A DNA stretch of 64,000 nt from Geojedonia litorea (GCF_042654525.1 NZ_JBHSGP010000014.1:248001-312000), one strand, 5' to 3'; positions 17,032 to 25,693 are shown, counted from the first letter of the stretch. Made by a program: numbers and translations. The notes: generated by a model from the sequence alone, not told the origin.

Positions 17032-17700
17032 TTATACCCCCCGATTTAATATAAAATCCTTAAGGTAATACGGCTCAAAATAAGCAACGTCTTCAAAGTC
17101 ATTCTTTATAAATTTGCTTTGAGCTAATTTAGCCATTTGCTTTGCAGAGGGTAATTTATTCTCTATAAAGACGGCCTTTGGATGTGTTATTATTGTCTTT
17201 GCCTTATCAACACCCGAGCCTATAAAGTAAACATTCCCTGCTTGTAAATATTCTGAAAACGAATTTTCATCTATAACTTCGGCTTTAATATCTCTAATTT
17301 GATGGTGGCTGGAATCAAAAACCGCAGAATATACTTCCATGCGTCGGGCATCAAGCATTGCAACAATTTTGCCTTCAATGTTGTTAACCTGATGTGATAA
17401 AGCTTCAAGAGTAGATACTGCTAACAATGGCTTATCGAGTGCAAAACATAGTCCTTTAGCGGCAGAAACACCAATCCGCAATCCAGTATAAGATCCAGGG
17501 CCTTTACTTACTGCCACTGCATCAATTGTTTCAGGGCTTATATTGGCTGCTTTAAACAACTCATCTATAAATACATGCAACGATTCAGCATGTGAATATT
17601 GGTTGTTATAATCCTCTTTCAAAACCAAAATCTCCCCTTCTTGAGAAAGAGAGACCGAACAATTTGTGGATGTGGTTTCTATATTTAATATTAATGCCAA
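17032..17700 (-). CDS. tsaB: tRNA threonylcarbamoyladenosine biosynthesis protein TsaB
   Basis: Partner of TsaD and TsaE in making t6A37 on ANN-decoding tRNAs. The 222 residues begin with the ASKHA-fold nucleotide-binding motif ILNIETTSTNCSVSLSQ and contain AVSKGPGSYTGLRIGVSAAKG, both typical of TsaB. The start is TTG 17700, which gives the family's normal N-terminus MALILNIET. It follows the efflux adaptor gene by only five bases and is likely the last gene of the tolC-adaptor-tsaB transcript. Confidence 0.94.
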   Translation of the reverse strand: MALILNIETTSTNCSVSLSQEGEILVLKEDYNNQYSHAESLHVFIDELFKAANISPETIDAVAVSKGPGSYTGLRIGVSAAKGLCFALDKPLLAVSTLEALSHQVNNIEGKIVAMLDARRMEVYSAVFDSSHHQIRDIKAEVIDENSFSEYLQAGNVYFIGSGVDKAKTIITHPKAVFIENKLPSAKQMAKLAQSKFIKNDFEDVAYFEPYYLKDFILNRGV

Positions 17701-17705
17701 ATTGT

Positions 17706-19013
17706 TTAGTTTTCAGTTGAGTTCTTTTTCTTTTTATCAGCGCCTTTAATTTCAATTTTATCTCCAGGTTTTAAGGTTTTAGATACCACATTATAGGGAC
17801 CGGTAATAATTTCATCACCTTCGTTTAGTCCAGAAATAATTTCAATATTGGCATCATCTTGAATTCCTGTTTTGACAATTCTTAACTTCGCTTCATCACC
17901 ACTTCGAACAAAAACACATTCAAATTTTTCTTCGTTTTCCACCAATACCTTACTAAGATCTTCTGATTTATCACTTATAGGTTTTTTAGCTGAACTGGTA
18001 TCTGTTTTAATTACGATAGCACTAATAGGCACTGCTACTGTTTTAGCGCGTTTGTTTGTAATAATATCTACTGTGGCTGTCATTCCGGGTCTAAAAGGAG
18101 AATAAAATTCTGGTTTACCTTCCATTAAATCTTTATAAGATTCCTCCAAAATTCGAACTTTAACTCTAAAATTAGTTACTTGATCTGCTGTTAAAGCGCT
18201 TGCAGCCGAATTGGCAATTTCAGTCACAACGCCTTTAAACTCTTTCTTTAAATAAGCATCAACTTCAACTTTAGTTGAATCGCCAATTTGTACTTTCACA
18301 ATATCATTCTCATTGACATCTACCTCAACCTCCATATTATTTAAGTTAGCTACACGTAAAATCTCGGTTCCTGCCATTTGTTGTGTTCCTACCACACGCT
18401 CACCAATCTCCACATTTAGTAAAGAAATGGTGCCACTCATAGGCGCATAAATAGTAGTTCTATTTAAATTATCGGTAGCTTCTTTTACCGTTGCCCCAGC
18501 ACTTTGTACGCTGTAATAGGCTGAACTTCTAGAAGCTTGTGCAGTTTCATAAGCCGCAATGGATCTATCCCAATCGGCTTTTGATATAACCCCTTTTTCA
18601 AACAAACCTTTATTACGCTCATAGTTTGCTTTCGCTTCTTTTAATGAAGCTTCAGCTTGCTCTAAACCAGCTTTTACGTTTTGAAGTGTTGCCTGTGATC
18701 GATTTAAACTAGATTGATATATATCTGGATTCACACGAACTAGAAGATCCCCTTTTTCTACCTGTTGGCCTTCAACAATTGGAAGCTCAATGATTTCACC
18801 AGACACTTCACTTGACAACTTCACTTCGACTTCAGGTTGAATTTTACCCGTTGCCGAAACCGTTTCTACAAGATCCATCAGGGTAACTTTCTTAACCTCA
18901 ACTTCCTTAAAGTTTCCTTGCTTCCCAAACCATCCCGCTTTTTTTCCTCCTATTAGGACGATTAAAAGCACAACAACTGTTGAAACAATAATGATTAATG
19001 TTTTTCTTTTCAT
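17706..19013 (-). CDS. Efflux transporter periplasmic adaptor subunit (HlyD/RND-MFP type)
   Basis: Periplasmic adaptor linking an inner-membrane pump to TolC. The 435 residues have one N-terminal membrane anchor (TLIIIVSTVVVLLIVLIGG), a biotinyl-lipoyl-like half (VSGEIIELPIVEGQQVEKGDLLVRV), a long coiled-coil hairpin (about 100-180), the second lipoyl half (IYAPMSGTISLLNVEIGERV) and beta-barrel and membrane-proximal domains. The architecture resembles MacA, which pairs with an ABC pump. No pump gene is adjacent, so the partner must be encoded elsewhere. It sits four bases downstream of the tolC-family gene. Confidence 0.92.
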   Translation of the reverse strand: MKRKTLIIIVSTVVVLLIVLIGGKKAGWFGKQGNFKEVEVKKVTLMDLVETVSATGKIQPEVEVKLSSEVSGEIIELPIVEGQQVEKGDLLVRVNPDIYQSSLNRSQATLQNVKAGLEQAEASLKEAKANYERNKGLFEKGVISKADWDRSIAAYETAQASRSSAYYSVQSAGATVKEATDNLNRTTIYAPMSGTISLLNVEIGERVVGTQQMAGTEILRVANLNNMEVEVDVNENDIVKVQIGDSTKVEVDAYLKKEFKGVVTEIANSAASALTADQVTNFRVKVRILEESYKDLMEGKPEFYSPFRPGMTATVDIITNKRAKTVAVPISAIVIKTDTSSAKKPISDKSEDLSKVLVENEEKFECVFVRSGDEAKLRIVKTGIQDDANIEIISGLNEGDEIITGPYNVVSKTLKPGDKIEIKGADKKKKNSTEN

Positions 19014-19017
19014 TTGA

Positions 19018-20346
19018 CTAGTTTATGTCGGTTATTGGAATCCCAAAATAGAACTCCAAAACTTTTAGTTTAAAAATATAATCGTATTTGGTACGAATAA
19101 CATCACTTTGCGCTGCCTCATACCTATTTTGTGATTGGCTATAATCAAAAGCATTTAAGAGTCCAACATTATAACGTTCTCTCGAATAGTTAAAAGCTTC
19201 TTCTCTTGCTAAAAGTGTTTTTTGTGCAGCTTCATAGGCTTTTAATGCGCCTTTAGTGTCATTATAAGCCTGATAAACAGCTGTTTCCATGTCCAAATGA
19301 GCTTGCTCTAATTGATTTTTTGAACGTTCTAGATTAACCTGATTTCTTTTAACATTGTTTCTTGCACCAAAGCCATTAAAAATTGGGATATTTAAGTTTA
19401 TCGAAAAATTATGACTCTTATTATCGGTAATTTGAGTTTCAAAATCTTCTGTATCAAACAATTGTGACGTGAAATAATTCGAACCAAAACTATATGAACC
19501 TCTTAATGTAGGTTGCAAACCACCTTTAGCTATTTTCAAATTATCTTCAGCAATTTGATTATTAGTTTCAGCCAATTTGATATCGTATCGGGTTTCTTTC
19601 GCTTTAGCAATTATAGTTTCTGGTGATTCATCCATAATTGTAGATAGCGGCACTTCATAATCAACATCTACAATATCAAATGTTTTATAATCTTGTAATA
19701 ATAATAATTGAGCCAGCTGAATTTTTGAAATTAATAGAGTGTTTTCTGCATTCACCAATTGCTGATCTTGATTAGCAATTGTGGCTTGAATTTCTAATAA
19801 ATCTCCTTTCGGCAAGGCCCCTGCATCTACCAAATCTTTTGTGCGCTGAAATTCTTCTCTTGAAACTTGTTGCTGCGCTTGCAAAACTTTAAGTCGTTCT
19901 TTATTGAACAAAATTTGAAGGAAAGAATTTGCCACAAAAAGGGCAATATCATCTTTCATATCATCTAATTGATACTGCGATGCTAATATCTGCAAATTAG
20001 AGCGATGTAGCTCATTAATATCTCTCAACCCGTTATAAATATTGATACCTGAACCAACGCCAAGAGAAAGGTTTCTAGTAGTAGCTGTAACGGGTTCAAA
20101 AGTATCAGGACGTTGTCTCAACCCAATATTCCAGGAGTGTGAAGACGAAGCACTTAATGAAGGTAAAAAATTACCTATAGCATCTTTTTTATTTATTTCT
20201 GAAAGTTGTAGGTCTAGTTCTCTCTGTTTTATTGAAATATTATTTTCTAAAGCATAATCTACACATTCTCTCAAGGTCCATTTTTTGACTTGTGAAAATG
20301 CATTCACAGAAATTAAGACTAAAATTACAGTGATGGTTTTTTTCAT
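19018..20346 (-). CDS. TolC family outer-membrane efflux protein
   Basis: Outer-membrane channel of a tripartite exporter. The 442 residues have a signal peptide (about 1-18, ending VNAFSQ) and two internally repeated TolC/OEP units, each with long helices (YALENNISIKQRELDLQLSE, then LKAYEAAQKTLLAREEAFNYSRERYNVGLLNAFDYSQSQNRYEAAQ). Start ATG 20346. It leads the tolC-adaptor-tsaB unit. The 127-bp upstream region carries two 21-bp imperfect direct repeats that may be operator sites. Confidence 0.93.
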   Translation of the reverse strand: MKKTITVILVLISVNAFSQVKKWTLRECVDYALENNISIKQRELDLQLSEINKKDAIGNFLPSLSASSSHSWNIGLRQRPDTFEPVTATTRNLSLGVGSGINIYNGLRDINELHRSNLQILASQYQLDDMKDDIALFVANSFLQILFNKERLKVLQAQQQVSREEFQRTKDLVDAGALPKGDLLEIQATIANQDQQLVNAENTLLISKIQLAQLLLLQDYKTFDIVDVDYEVPLSTIMDESPETIIAKAKETRYDIKLAETNNQIAEDNLKIAKGGLQPTLRGSYSFGSNYFTSQLFDTEDFETQITDNKSHNFSINLNIPIFNGFGARNNVKRNQVNLERSKNQLEQAHLDMETAVYQAYNDTKGALKAYEAAQKTLLAREEAFNYSRERYNVGLLNAFDYSQSQNRYEAAQSDVIRTKYDYIFKLKVLEFYFGIPITDIN

Positions 20347-20368
20347 AATTAATTGATAAGTCTATATA

Positions 20369-20461
20369 GGATTAAAATTGTTACAATAAGGCCAAAAAAT
20401 CTAATCCTCCAGATAGTGCTTGGTACAGTTAGACTTTTAAGGATAAAATTTGTTACAGTAA
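20369..20461. promoter_or_regulatory. Two 21-bp imperfect direct repeats upstream of the tolC-family gene
   Basis: Copies at 20369-20389 and 20441-20461 match at 18 of 21 positions and share the core TTGTTACA. The first contains the palindrome ATTGTTACAAT. They lie in the leader and promoter region of the efflux operon. Confidence 0.4.
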
Positions 20462-20473
20462 AATTATAAAACT

Positions 20474-20698
20474 TTATTTTTCAGATTTTTTTCTAAAAAA
20501 TTTCCAATATATAATAAATCCCATTCCCGCAACTAAGATGTATGGGATGGTCATTAAATACATAATACCATTATTGACGCCTTCTGCTGTAGTTTGACCT
20601 TCCTCACTTTCTAAAACTGCCCGACACATGGCGCATTGGGCACTCGCCTTAATGGCAAAGAATAAGAAACATAGGATAAGGACAGCTTTACGGTTCAT
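20474..20698 (-). CDS. Small CxxC membrane protein of the oxidase assembly cluster
   Basis: A 74-residue protein beginning at ATG 20698, three bases after the DUF420 stop codon. It has a signal peptide or first membrane helix (VLILCFLFFAIKASAQ), then CAMCRAVLESEEG with a CxxC pair placed just outside the membrane, and a second helix (MYLMTIPYILVAGMGFIIYWKFF) with a Lys/Arg-rich cytoplasmic tail. An in-frame extension to 20764 exists but overlaps DUF420 and spoils the signal peptide. I do not know a characterised function. The position after SCO and DUF420 suggests a copper or haem handling role in oxidase assembly. Confidence 0.75.
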   Translation of the reverse strand: MNRKAVLILCFLFFAIKASAQCAMCRAVLESEEGQTTAEGVNNGIMYLMTIPYILVAGMGFIIYWKFFRKKSEK

Positions 20699-20700
20699 TT

Positions 20701-21231
20701 TTAACTGTAATATGGGCAAATCATAACGTAAACTATGACGCCTGTAATAGCAACATACAACCACATTGGGAATGTAATCTTTGCTATTTTTTTATGGCGC
20801 TCAATATTATTTGTAATCGCCCTTACATAGGTAATTAAAACGAAAGGAATAATTACAATTGACAATAATACATGCGTAATTAAAACAAAATAATAAATGT
20901 ATTTAACCAATCCCTCTCCCCCAAATTTAGTAGAATCACTTGTCATATGGTAAGCAACGTACATGACTAAAAACAAAACAGAACATGCTATAGCTGTTAT
21001 CATTAATCTTTTGTGAAGACTAATATTCTTTTGTTTGATGGCTATAAAAGCCGCAATTAACAACACTGCAGTAAATCCATTTATAGCGGCGTAAATTGGC
21101 GGCAAAAAGCTTAAAGGCTCTACGTCAAACCCTAATTCTCTTAAATTAATACCAAATAATAAGGCAACTACTAAAGGTATAATTATAGATACTGCGATAA
21201 TCCATTTATTGTATTGTTGTTCTGTTTTCAT
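20701..21231 (-). CDS. DUF420 domain membrane protein (CtaM-like)
   Basis: A 176-residue inner-membrane protein with five predicted helices. It matches DUF420, whose Gram-positive member CtaM is needed for assembly of haem-copper oxidase. Conserved histidines lie in helices (SLHKRLMITAIACSVLFLVMYVAYHMTSD and HVLLSIVIIPFVLITYVRA). It lies 8 bp downstream of the SCO gene and directly before the small CxxC gene, within an evident oxidase-maturation operon. Confidence 0.85.
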   Translation of the reverse strand: MKTEQQYNKWIIAVSIIIPLVVALLFGINLRELGFDVEPLSFLPPIYAAINGFTAVLLIAAFIAIKQKNISLHKRLMITAIACSVLFLVMYVAYHMTSDSTKFGGEGLVKYIYYFVLITHVLLSIVIIPFVLITYVRAITNNIERHKKIAKITFPMWLYVAITGVIVYVMICPYYS

Positions 21232-21239
21232 GTTTAATT

Positions 21240-21983
21240 TTAATTTTCTTTTAATAGTATGGCGATGTCTTCTTTTAACATGCTAATTTGTTCAGTTTGG
21301 CCTTCGTCGTCCATTTGCTCTTCTTCTGAAATAATTCCATTATAGAAAATCAATGGATTTCCATTAGTTATTCTTGAACGAATAAAACCTTCTTTATCAA
21401 TTAAAGCAAAATGGCCAGAGTGTTCAAACCCACCTTCAACCTCTGCATCTTGTGCTACATATAACGGAAAACCTTCGTTTGCCAAGGCATAAATTTCATC
21501 CTGATCACCAGTGAGTAAATTCCAATTGGGGTTGGTAATTCCATAATGATCAGCATAGGCTTTTAAAACTTCAGGCGTATCTGTGGTAGGGTTGATGGTA
21601 AATGATGCTACACCAAAATTCTCAATACCTTCAAAAGTATTTTGAATTTGCACTAAGTTTTTATTCATTCTAGGGCAAATAGTAGGACAGGTAGTAAAGA
21701 AAAATTCAACTACATAAACTTTACCCAAATAATCTTCATTGGTTATGGTTTTACCGTGTTGATTGGTAAAACTAAATGGTGGTACTTTTTTTGGCTTACC
21801 ATTAATTATCAAATATTCTAAATCAGAATTATGTGTTTTGTCTGTTACTTGATCACTTCTGCTTTCTTTTCTAGTAACGTCATCATTGGCTATTCTGTCT
21901 ACAATTTTTGGAACAAAAAGTATCCCAAAAACAAGAATCACAAATGCAATTCCTATGTATGAATAATTGGTTTTATTGTTCAT
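21240..21983 (-). CDS. SCO1/SenC family copper chaperone
   Basis: Membrane-anchored thioredoxin-fold protein that delivers copper to the CuA site of cytochrome oxidase. The 247 residues have an N-terminal anchor (YIGIAFVILVFGILFVP), the copper motif CPTIC (Cys99, Cys103) and the conserved histidine region FEHSGHFALID (His188/His191). Start ATG 21983. The frame overlaps the end of the upstream Sco-like gene by 11 bp, so the two are translationally coupled. Confidence 0.94.
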   Translation of the reverse strand: MNNKTNYSYIGIAFVILVFGILFVPKIVDRIANDDVTRKESRSDQVTDKTHNSDLEYLIINGKPKKVPPFSFTNQHGKTITNEDYLGKVYVVEFFFTTCPTICPRMNKNLVQIQNTFEGIENFGVASFTINPTTDTPEVLKAYADHYGITNPNWNLLTGDQDEIYALANEGFPLYVAQDAEVEGGFEHSGHFALIDKEGFIRSRITNGNPLIFYNGIISEEEQMDDEGQTEQISMLKEDIAILLKEN

Positions 21984-22692
21984 CGTTTTTATTTAAATCG
22001 TTAGCTCTTCGTTGAGATGAATCAAAATCACCTTTTCGTTTTTGTCTATATTCTGTAAACAGAATCCTCATATCTTCACTCATTTTATTCTTAATAGCGT
22101 CTATATCGATACAATTATATGAGAATAATGAATAGTATGGTTTGTTGGATTCAAGTTCTCGCTTTGTTCGATCATCTATTCTCCCTCTCTGGTTTAAATC
22201 TTTATCAACAATAAAGATATCTTCAGTTGAAAGGTTTTCAGATAGATTTGAGTTGGTTTTTAAACTCTCATAAAGACCTTTAATTTGGGTTGGTGTTCCA
22301 AAAACGTAATGCCAGAATTTAACCTCTTCATAATTATTCACTTTAGTTTTAAGTGTTTTAACTTCAGCTTCTGTGCCTATAGGCATAACAATAACCACTT
22401 GGAATTTTTTAAAGCCTTTAAATTTATCATAGACTAACTCTTTTAAATTTAAGGCTGCTATTGTGTGATCTTTGGGTTGGTGTCCAAAAAACCCCAGCAC
22501 AGTTATATGATCTTTAAGTTGAATGTTATTGTCAGTATAAGAATCAAAATTATTTAACTCTTTGACATTTTCATTAACGATATTCAACGGCTCGTAATTA
22601 TGTGAAGAAGGGTATAAGAACAACAAAAACAGTACAGGAAGAAAGAATAATATTCCTAAAACTGCATTTCGTTTAAATCGTTGTTTTTTCAC
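21973..22692 (-). CDS. Membrane-anchored Sco/thioredoxin-like protein lacking copper ligands
   Basis: A 239-residue protein of uncertain function starting at GTG 22692 (no ATG is suitable). One N-terminal helix (LGILFFLPVLFLLFLYP) anchors a soluble domain. That domain has the strand order of a thioredoxin or Sco fold (HITVLGFFGHQP, FQVVIVMPIGTEAEV, EDIFIVDKDLNQRGRIDDR), but GFFGHQPKD replaces the CxxxC site. It overlaps the true SCO gene by 11 bp. I infer a degenerate Sco paralog or oxidase assembly partner; the family name is not recognised. Confidence 0.65.
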   Translation of the reverse strand: MKKQRFKRNAVLGILFFLPVLFLLFLYPSSHNYEPLNIVNENVKELNNFDSYTDNNIQLKDHITVLGFFGHQPKDHTIAALNLKELVYDKFKGFKKFQVVIVMPIGTEAEVKTLKTKVNNYEEVKFWHYVFGTPTQIKGLYESLKTNSNLSENLSTEDIFIVDKDLNQRGRIDDRTKRELESNKPYYSLFSYNCIDIDAIKNKMSEDMRILFTEYRQKRKGDFDSSQRRANDLNKNDEQ

Positions 22693-22696
22693 GATG

Positions 22697-22704
22697 CAAA
22701 AATA
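22697..22704 (-). promoter_or_regulatory. Candidate -7 element of the Sco-like/SCO/DUF420 operon
   Basis: TATTTTTG on the minus strand, fused to the T-run of the preceding terminator and only a few bases from the GTG start, so the message would be nearly leaderless if this is used. Confidence 0.3.
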
Positions 22705-22732
22705 AAAAAAGGCAGTTTAAAAAACTACCTTT
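22701..22732 (-). terminator. Intrinsic terminator of the cyoE-cox operon
   Basis: AAAGGTAGTTT and AAACTGCCTTT form an 11-bp stem with one mismatch and a short loop, followed by seven T residues on the minus strand. It lies 28 bp past the subunit IV stop codon. Confidence 0.75.
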
Positions 22733-22760
22733 AATCTATGTTTTACTAAACAAAAACAGT

Positions 22761-23141
22761 TTAGAAATCTCTTTTAACATACCCAGAAGAGTAGATGCCT
22801 TCAATATAGCCGCCTTCTTGTAATAAGATAAAAATAAGGTAGCAAATTAAAAATACAGCAGTCCACACCACCATGCGTCTCAAACTTGCTGTTTCATCTC
22901 TCATATGCATAAAATCCCAGGTAATATAATAGGCTTTTACTATAGTTAATATGATAAATATCCAGTTTAGGATTTTCATCCCTATAAATTTAGCCATCAA
23001 TGATTCTGGCTTATAGATACCGAGAACTACTTCAACCGCAGTGATAATTGACAATAAGATTAACACTCCCCAAATTTTTTGGGTGTTTGATTTGAACTTA
23101 ATTAATCCTCTTAATATTTCTAATTTATGTGCGTGTGCCAT
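22761..23141 (-). CDS. Cytochrome c oxidase subunit IV family protein
   Basis: A 126-residue inner-membrane protein with three predicted helices (IWGVLILLSIITAVEVVLGIY; MKILNWIFIILTIVKAYYITW; MVVWTAVFLICYLIFILLQ) and the loop DFMHMRDE, as in bacterial COX4/CtaF proteins. It is the last gene of the cyoE-cox3-cox3-cox4 operon and completes the aa3-type oxidase whose subunits I and II are encoded at 47-50 kb. Confidence 0.88.
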   Translation of the reverse strand: MAHAHKLEILRGLIKFKSNTQKIWGVLILLSIITAVEVVLGIYKPESLMAKFIGMKILNWIFIILTIVKAYYITWDFMHMRDETASLRRMVVWTAVFLICYLIFILLQEGGYIEGIYSSGYVKRDF

Positions 23142-23161
23142 TTTTGCTTACTGATATAAAA

Positions 23162-24139
23162 TTAAACTAGGTAGAAGAACGTAAATACAAATACCCAAAC
23201 TAAATCTACAAAGTGCCAATACAGTCCTACTTTTTCGACCATTTCATAGTTTTTTCGTTTTTCATAAGTTCCTAAAATAACATTAAAGAAAATAATGATA
23301 TTAATAACAACTCCAGAAAATACGTGAAATCCGTGAAACCCTGTGATAAAGAAAAAGAAATTAGCAAATAGTGAAGTTCCATATTCATTAACATGAAGAT
23401 TTGCACCTTCAACTACGATCTTTCCATTATTTTTTAACTGCTCAATTGATTCTTCTCTACTCAACACCGTTTTGTGTCCATTCTCATCCAGCAATTGGGT
23501 TCTAACTAAAATATTTGGATTGGCTTCAAGTCCTTTGTAGACCTCATCAACAGTATATGAAGGCAAAGTTCCTTCAGATAAAAACCAAATACCATCTTTT
23601 CGTTCATGCTGTACGCGGTCATTTGAACTTGAAATAGCAAAATCACTCAAGGCTACACGATGACCATCGGTATCTACAAATTGTAAAATGTTTCCACCTT
23701 TAGTTTGTACGGCACCATAATCACCTTTTATAAATGTAGCCCATTCCCAAGCTTGAGATCCAACAAATATTAAACCGCCAATAATGGTCAAGAACATGTA
23801 AAATGTTACTTTGGCCTTGTTCATGTGATGACCTGCGTCTACTGCCAACACCATGGTTACAGAAGACATAATTAAGATAAAGGTCATGAATGCCACATAT
23901 ATCATTGGAGCAGGCTCATGATAAAAAGGAATGTGTGTAAATACCTCATCGGCAATAGGCCAAGATTCAATAAACTTGAACCTCGAAAACCCGTACGCGG
24001 CTAAAAATCCAGAAAATGTTAAAGCATCTGAAACGATAAAAAACCACATCATCATTTTACCATAACTGGCATTAAGTGGTTGATTTCCACCACCCCAAGT
24101 TTTTGCTTCTGTTTCAGTGTTTACAACTGTCGTATCCAT
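23162..24139 (-). CDS. Cytochrome c oxidase subunit III with enlarged loop
   Basis: Haem-copper oxidase subunit III. The 325 residues contain about seven helices, with typical motifs WFFIVSDALTFSGFLAAYGFSRF near the N-terminus and GFHGFHVFSG and YWHFVDLVWVFVFTFFYLV near the C-terminus. A hydrophilic insertion of about 100 residues (roughly 125-230) separates the central helices and is not part of an ordinary subunit III. It is the second of two consecutive subunit III genes. Start ATG 24139. Confidence 0.92.
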   Translation of the reverse strand: MDTTVVNTETEAKTWGGGNQPLNASYGKMMMWFFIVSDALTFSGFLAAYGFSRFKFIESWPIADEVFTHIPFYHEPAPMIYVAFMTFILIMSSVTMVLAVDAGHHMNKAKVTFYMFLTIIGGLIFVGSQAWEWATFIKGDYGAVQTKGGNILQFVDTDGHRVALSDFAISSSNDRVQHERKDGIWFLSEGTLPSYTVDEVYKGLEANPNILVRTQLLDENGHKTVLSREESIEQLKNNGKIVVEGANLHVNEYGTSLFANFFFFITGFHGFHVFSGVVINIIIFFNVILGTYEKRKNYEMVEKVGLYWHFVDLVWVFVFTFFYLV

Positions 24140-24185
24140 ATTAAGTGATTAGTTTGTAAAAGTTGCACAAAAATAATGATTTTAT

Positions 24186-24767
24186 TTATCTAAAGAAATA
24201 TAAAAACAAAAAGAGAAACAGCCATAATAGGTCTACAAAGTGCCAAAACGTAGCTGACAGTTCCAAACCTAGCATTTTTAAAGCGTTGTACTTTTGTTTA
24301 AAATGATTATAAATTACTACAATTAGAGAGATTAAGCCTGCCAATACATGTAAAATATGAAACACAGCAATCACATAAATGAAACTCATGGTCACATTAC
24401 TGGTTGGTCCTGTGAAATTATAACCTGCCTCAATGATCTGTTTAAACCCTGTTATTTGACTATATATAAAAGCAATTCCCAGCGTTAAAGTAACAAACAA
24501 CCAAATTGTAGTTTGCTGCCTTTTTTCCTTTTTTAAAGCGCGTTTAGCAAGTATAAAACTTATACTGCTCAAAATAATAATAATTGTACTTATAATAAAG
24601 GCTTCTGGAAGTTCAAAATTCTTAAGCCAATCTGGTCGTTTACTACTTACTATTACTGCGCTTGTTAAGCCCGCAAAGGACATAAACAATGATCCAATGC
24701 CAAACCAAAGCATCATCTTCTTTGCTCTGTTATTTTTTTCTTCTAAAGTTCCTTCTGTTAAATCCAT
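24186..24767 (-). CDS. Haem-copper oxidase subunit III (short form)
   Basis: A 193-residue, five-helix subunit III homolog, shorter than its neighbour, with the C-terminal signature ATFWHFVDLLWLFLFLFLYFFR and the helix FIYVIAVFHILHVLAGLISL. It lies three bases downstream of cyoE and 46 bp upstream of the larger subunit III gene. Bacteroidota often have this tandem pair; which copy, or both, enters the mature oxidase is not deducible from sequence. Confidence 0.9.
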   Translation of the reverse strand: MDLTEGTLEEKNNRAKKMMLWFGIGSLFMSFAGLTSAVIVSSKRPDWLKNFELPEAFIISTIIIILSSISFILAKRALKKEKRQQTTIWLFVTLTLGIAFIYSQITGFKQIIEAGYNFTGPTSNVTMSFIYVIAVFHILHVLAGLISLIVVIYNHFKQKYNALKMLGLELSATFWHFVDLLWLFLFLFLYFFR

Positions 24768-24770
24768 AAT

Positions 24771-25661
24771 TTATATAAACTTATCTAAAACGTAAACAAT
24801 TTGCAAAAGCGTTATGTAGGTTACACTTGCCAGCATTAATTGTCTAGCAGCTTTAACAGTTCGTTTTTTAAATAATTCGAAAGCGTAATACAACATAAAC
24901 AACCCAAGAGCGAAAACCAATATTGCACCAACTATTGAAAGCGATAAGTCACCAGTCACCCCAAACACTGGAATAATAGAAACTAGAATGGTCCAAATAG
25001 TGTACATGATGACTTGAACAGCCGTGCCTTTATCCTGCTTCCCCGTTGGGAGCATAAAAAACCCTCCTTTTTTATAGTCTTCGAATAAAAACCAACCAAT
25101 AGCCCAAAAATGTGGGAACTGCCACAAAAACTGAATGGCGAATAGCGTCCCAGGTTCAATTCCAAAATCGTTACGCGCCGCTACCCATCCTAACATAAAT
25201 GGAATAGCTCCTGGAATAGCCCCAACAAATACTGCTAAAGGTGTCTTTGTTTTTAATGGTGTATACACACAGGTATACAAAAATATAGATATTGCCCCAT
25301 ACATTGCTGTTCTTGGGTTAATAATATACAATGTTATAATTCCAAGAATGGTAAATACACTAGCAATAATAAAGGCTGTATTAACCGACATTCTTCCAGC
25401 TGGAATGGGCCTGTTTTTGGTGCGATCCATTAAGGCATCCAAATCCTTTTCTATGATCTGGTTAAAAGCATTGGAAGCTCCAACCATAAAATAACCTCCA
25501 AACGCCAAAAGCAATAAGGTATAAAAATCGACGGTTTGTGCTCCTAATAAATACCCGGCAATGGAAGAAAAAACAACACTAACTGAAAGTCTTATTTTAG
25601 TAATTTCCTTGAAATCAGAAATTATAGAGGTTACTGAAATTGCAGAATTTTTAGTACTCAA
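24771..25661 (-). CDS. cyoE: Protoheme IX farnesyltransferase (haem O synthase)
   Basis: UbiA-type prenyltransferase that adds a farnesyl group to haem b, the first step to haem a for the aa3 oxidase. It shows about nine helices and the Asp-rich motif NQIIEKDLDALMDRTKNRPIPAG. I place the start at TTG 25661 (296 residues, MSTKNSAISV), not at the in-frame TTG 25724. The latter TTG is itself the -33 element of a well-formed promoter whose -7 element lies inside the longer frame. The first gene of the cox accessory operon. Confidence 0.9.
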   Translation of the reverse strand: MSTKNSAISVTSIISDFKEITKIRLSVSVVFSSIAGYLLGAQTVDFYTLLLLAFGGYFMVGASNAFNQIIEKDLDALMDRTKNRPIPAGRMSVNTAFIIASVFTILGIITLYIINPRTAMYGAISIFLYTCVYTPLKTKTPLAVFVGAIPGAIPFMLGWVAARNDFGIEPGTLFAIQFLWQFPHFWAIGWFLFEDYKKGGFFMLPTGKQDKGTAVQVIMYTIWTILVSIIPVFGVTGDLSLSIVGAILVFALGLFMLYYAFELFKKRTVKAARQLMLASVTYITLLQIVYVLDKFI

Positions 25662-25693
25662 TACTTGTAATTTTGATGCTTTGTTTGCGTTGG

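Noticed and set aside
20699..20764. N-terminal extension of the small CxxC protein
   Set aside because: It would overlap the end of DUF420 by over 60 bp and place basic residues before the signal peptide; ATG 20698 directly after the DUF420 stop is better.
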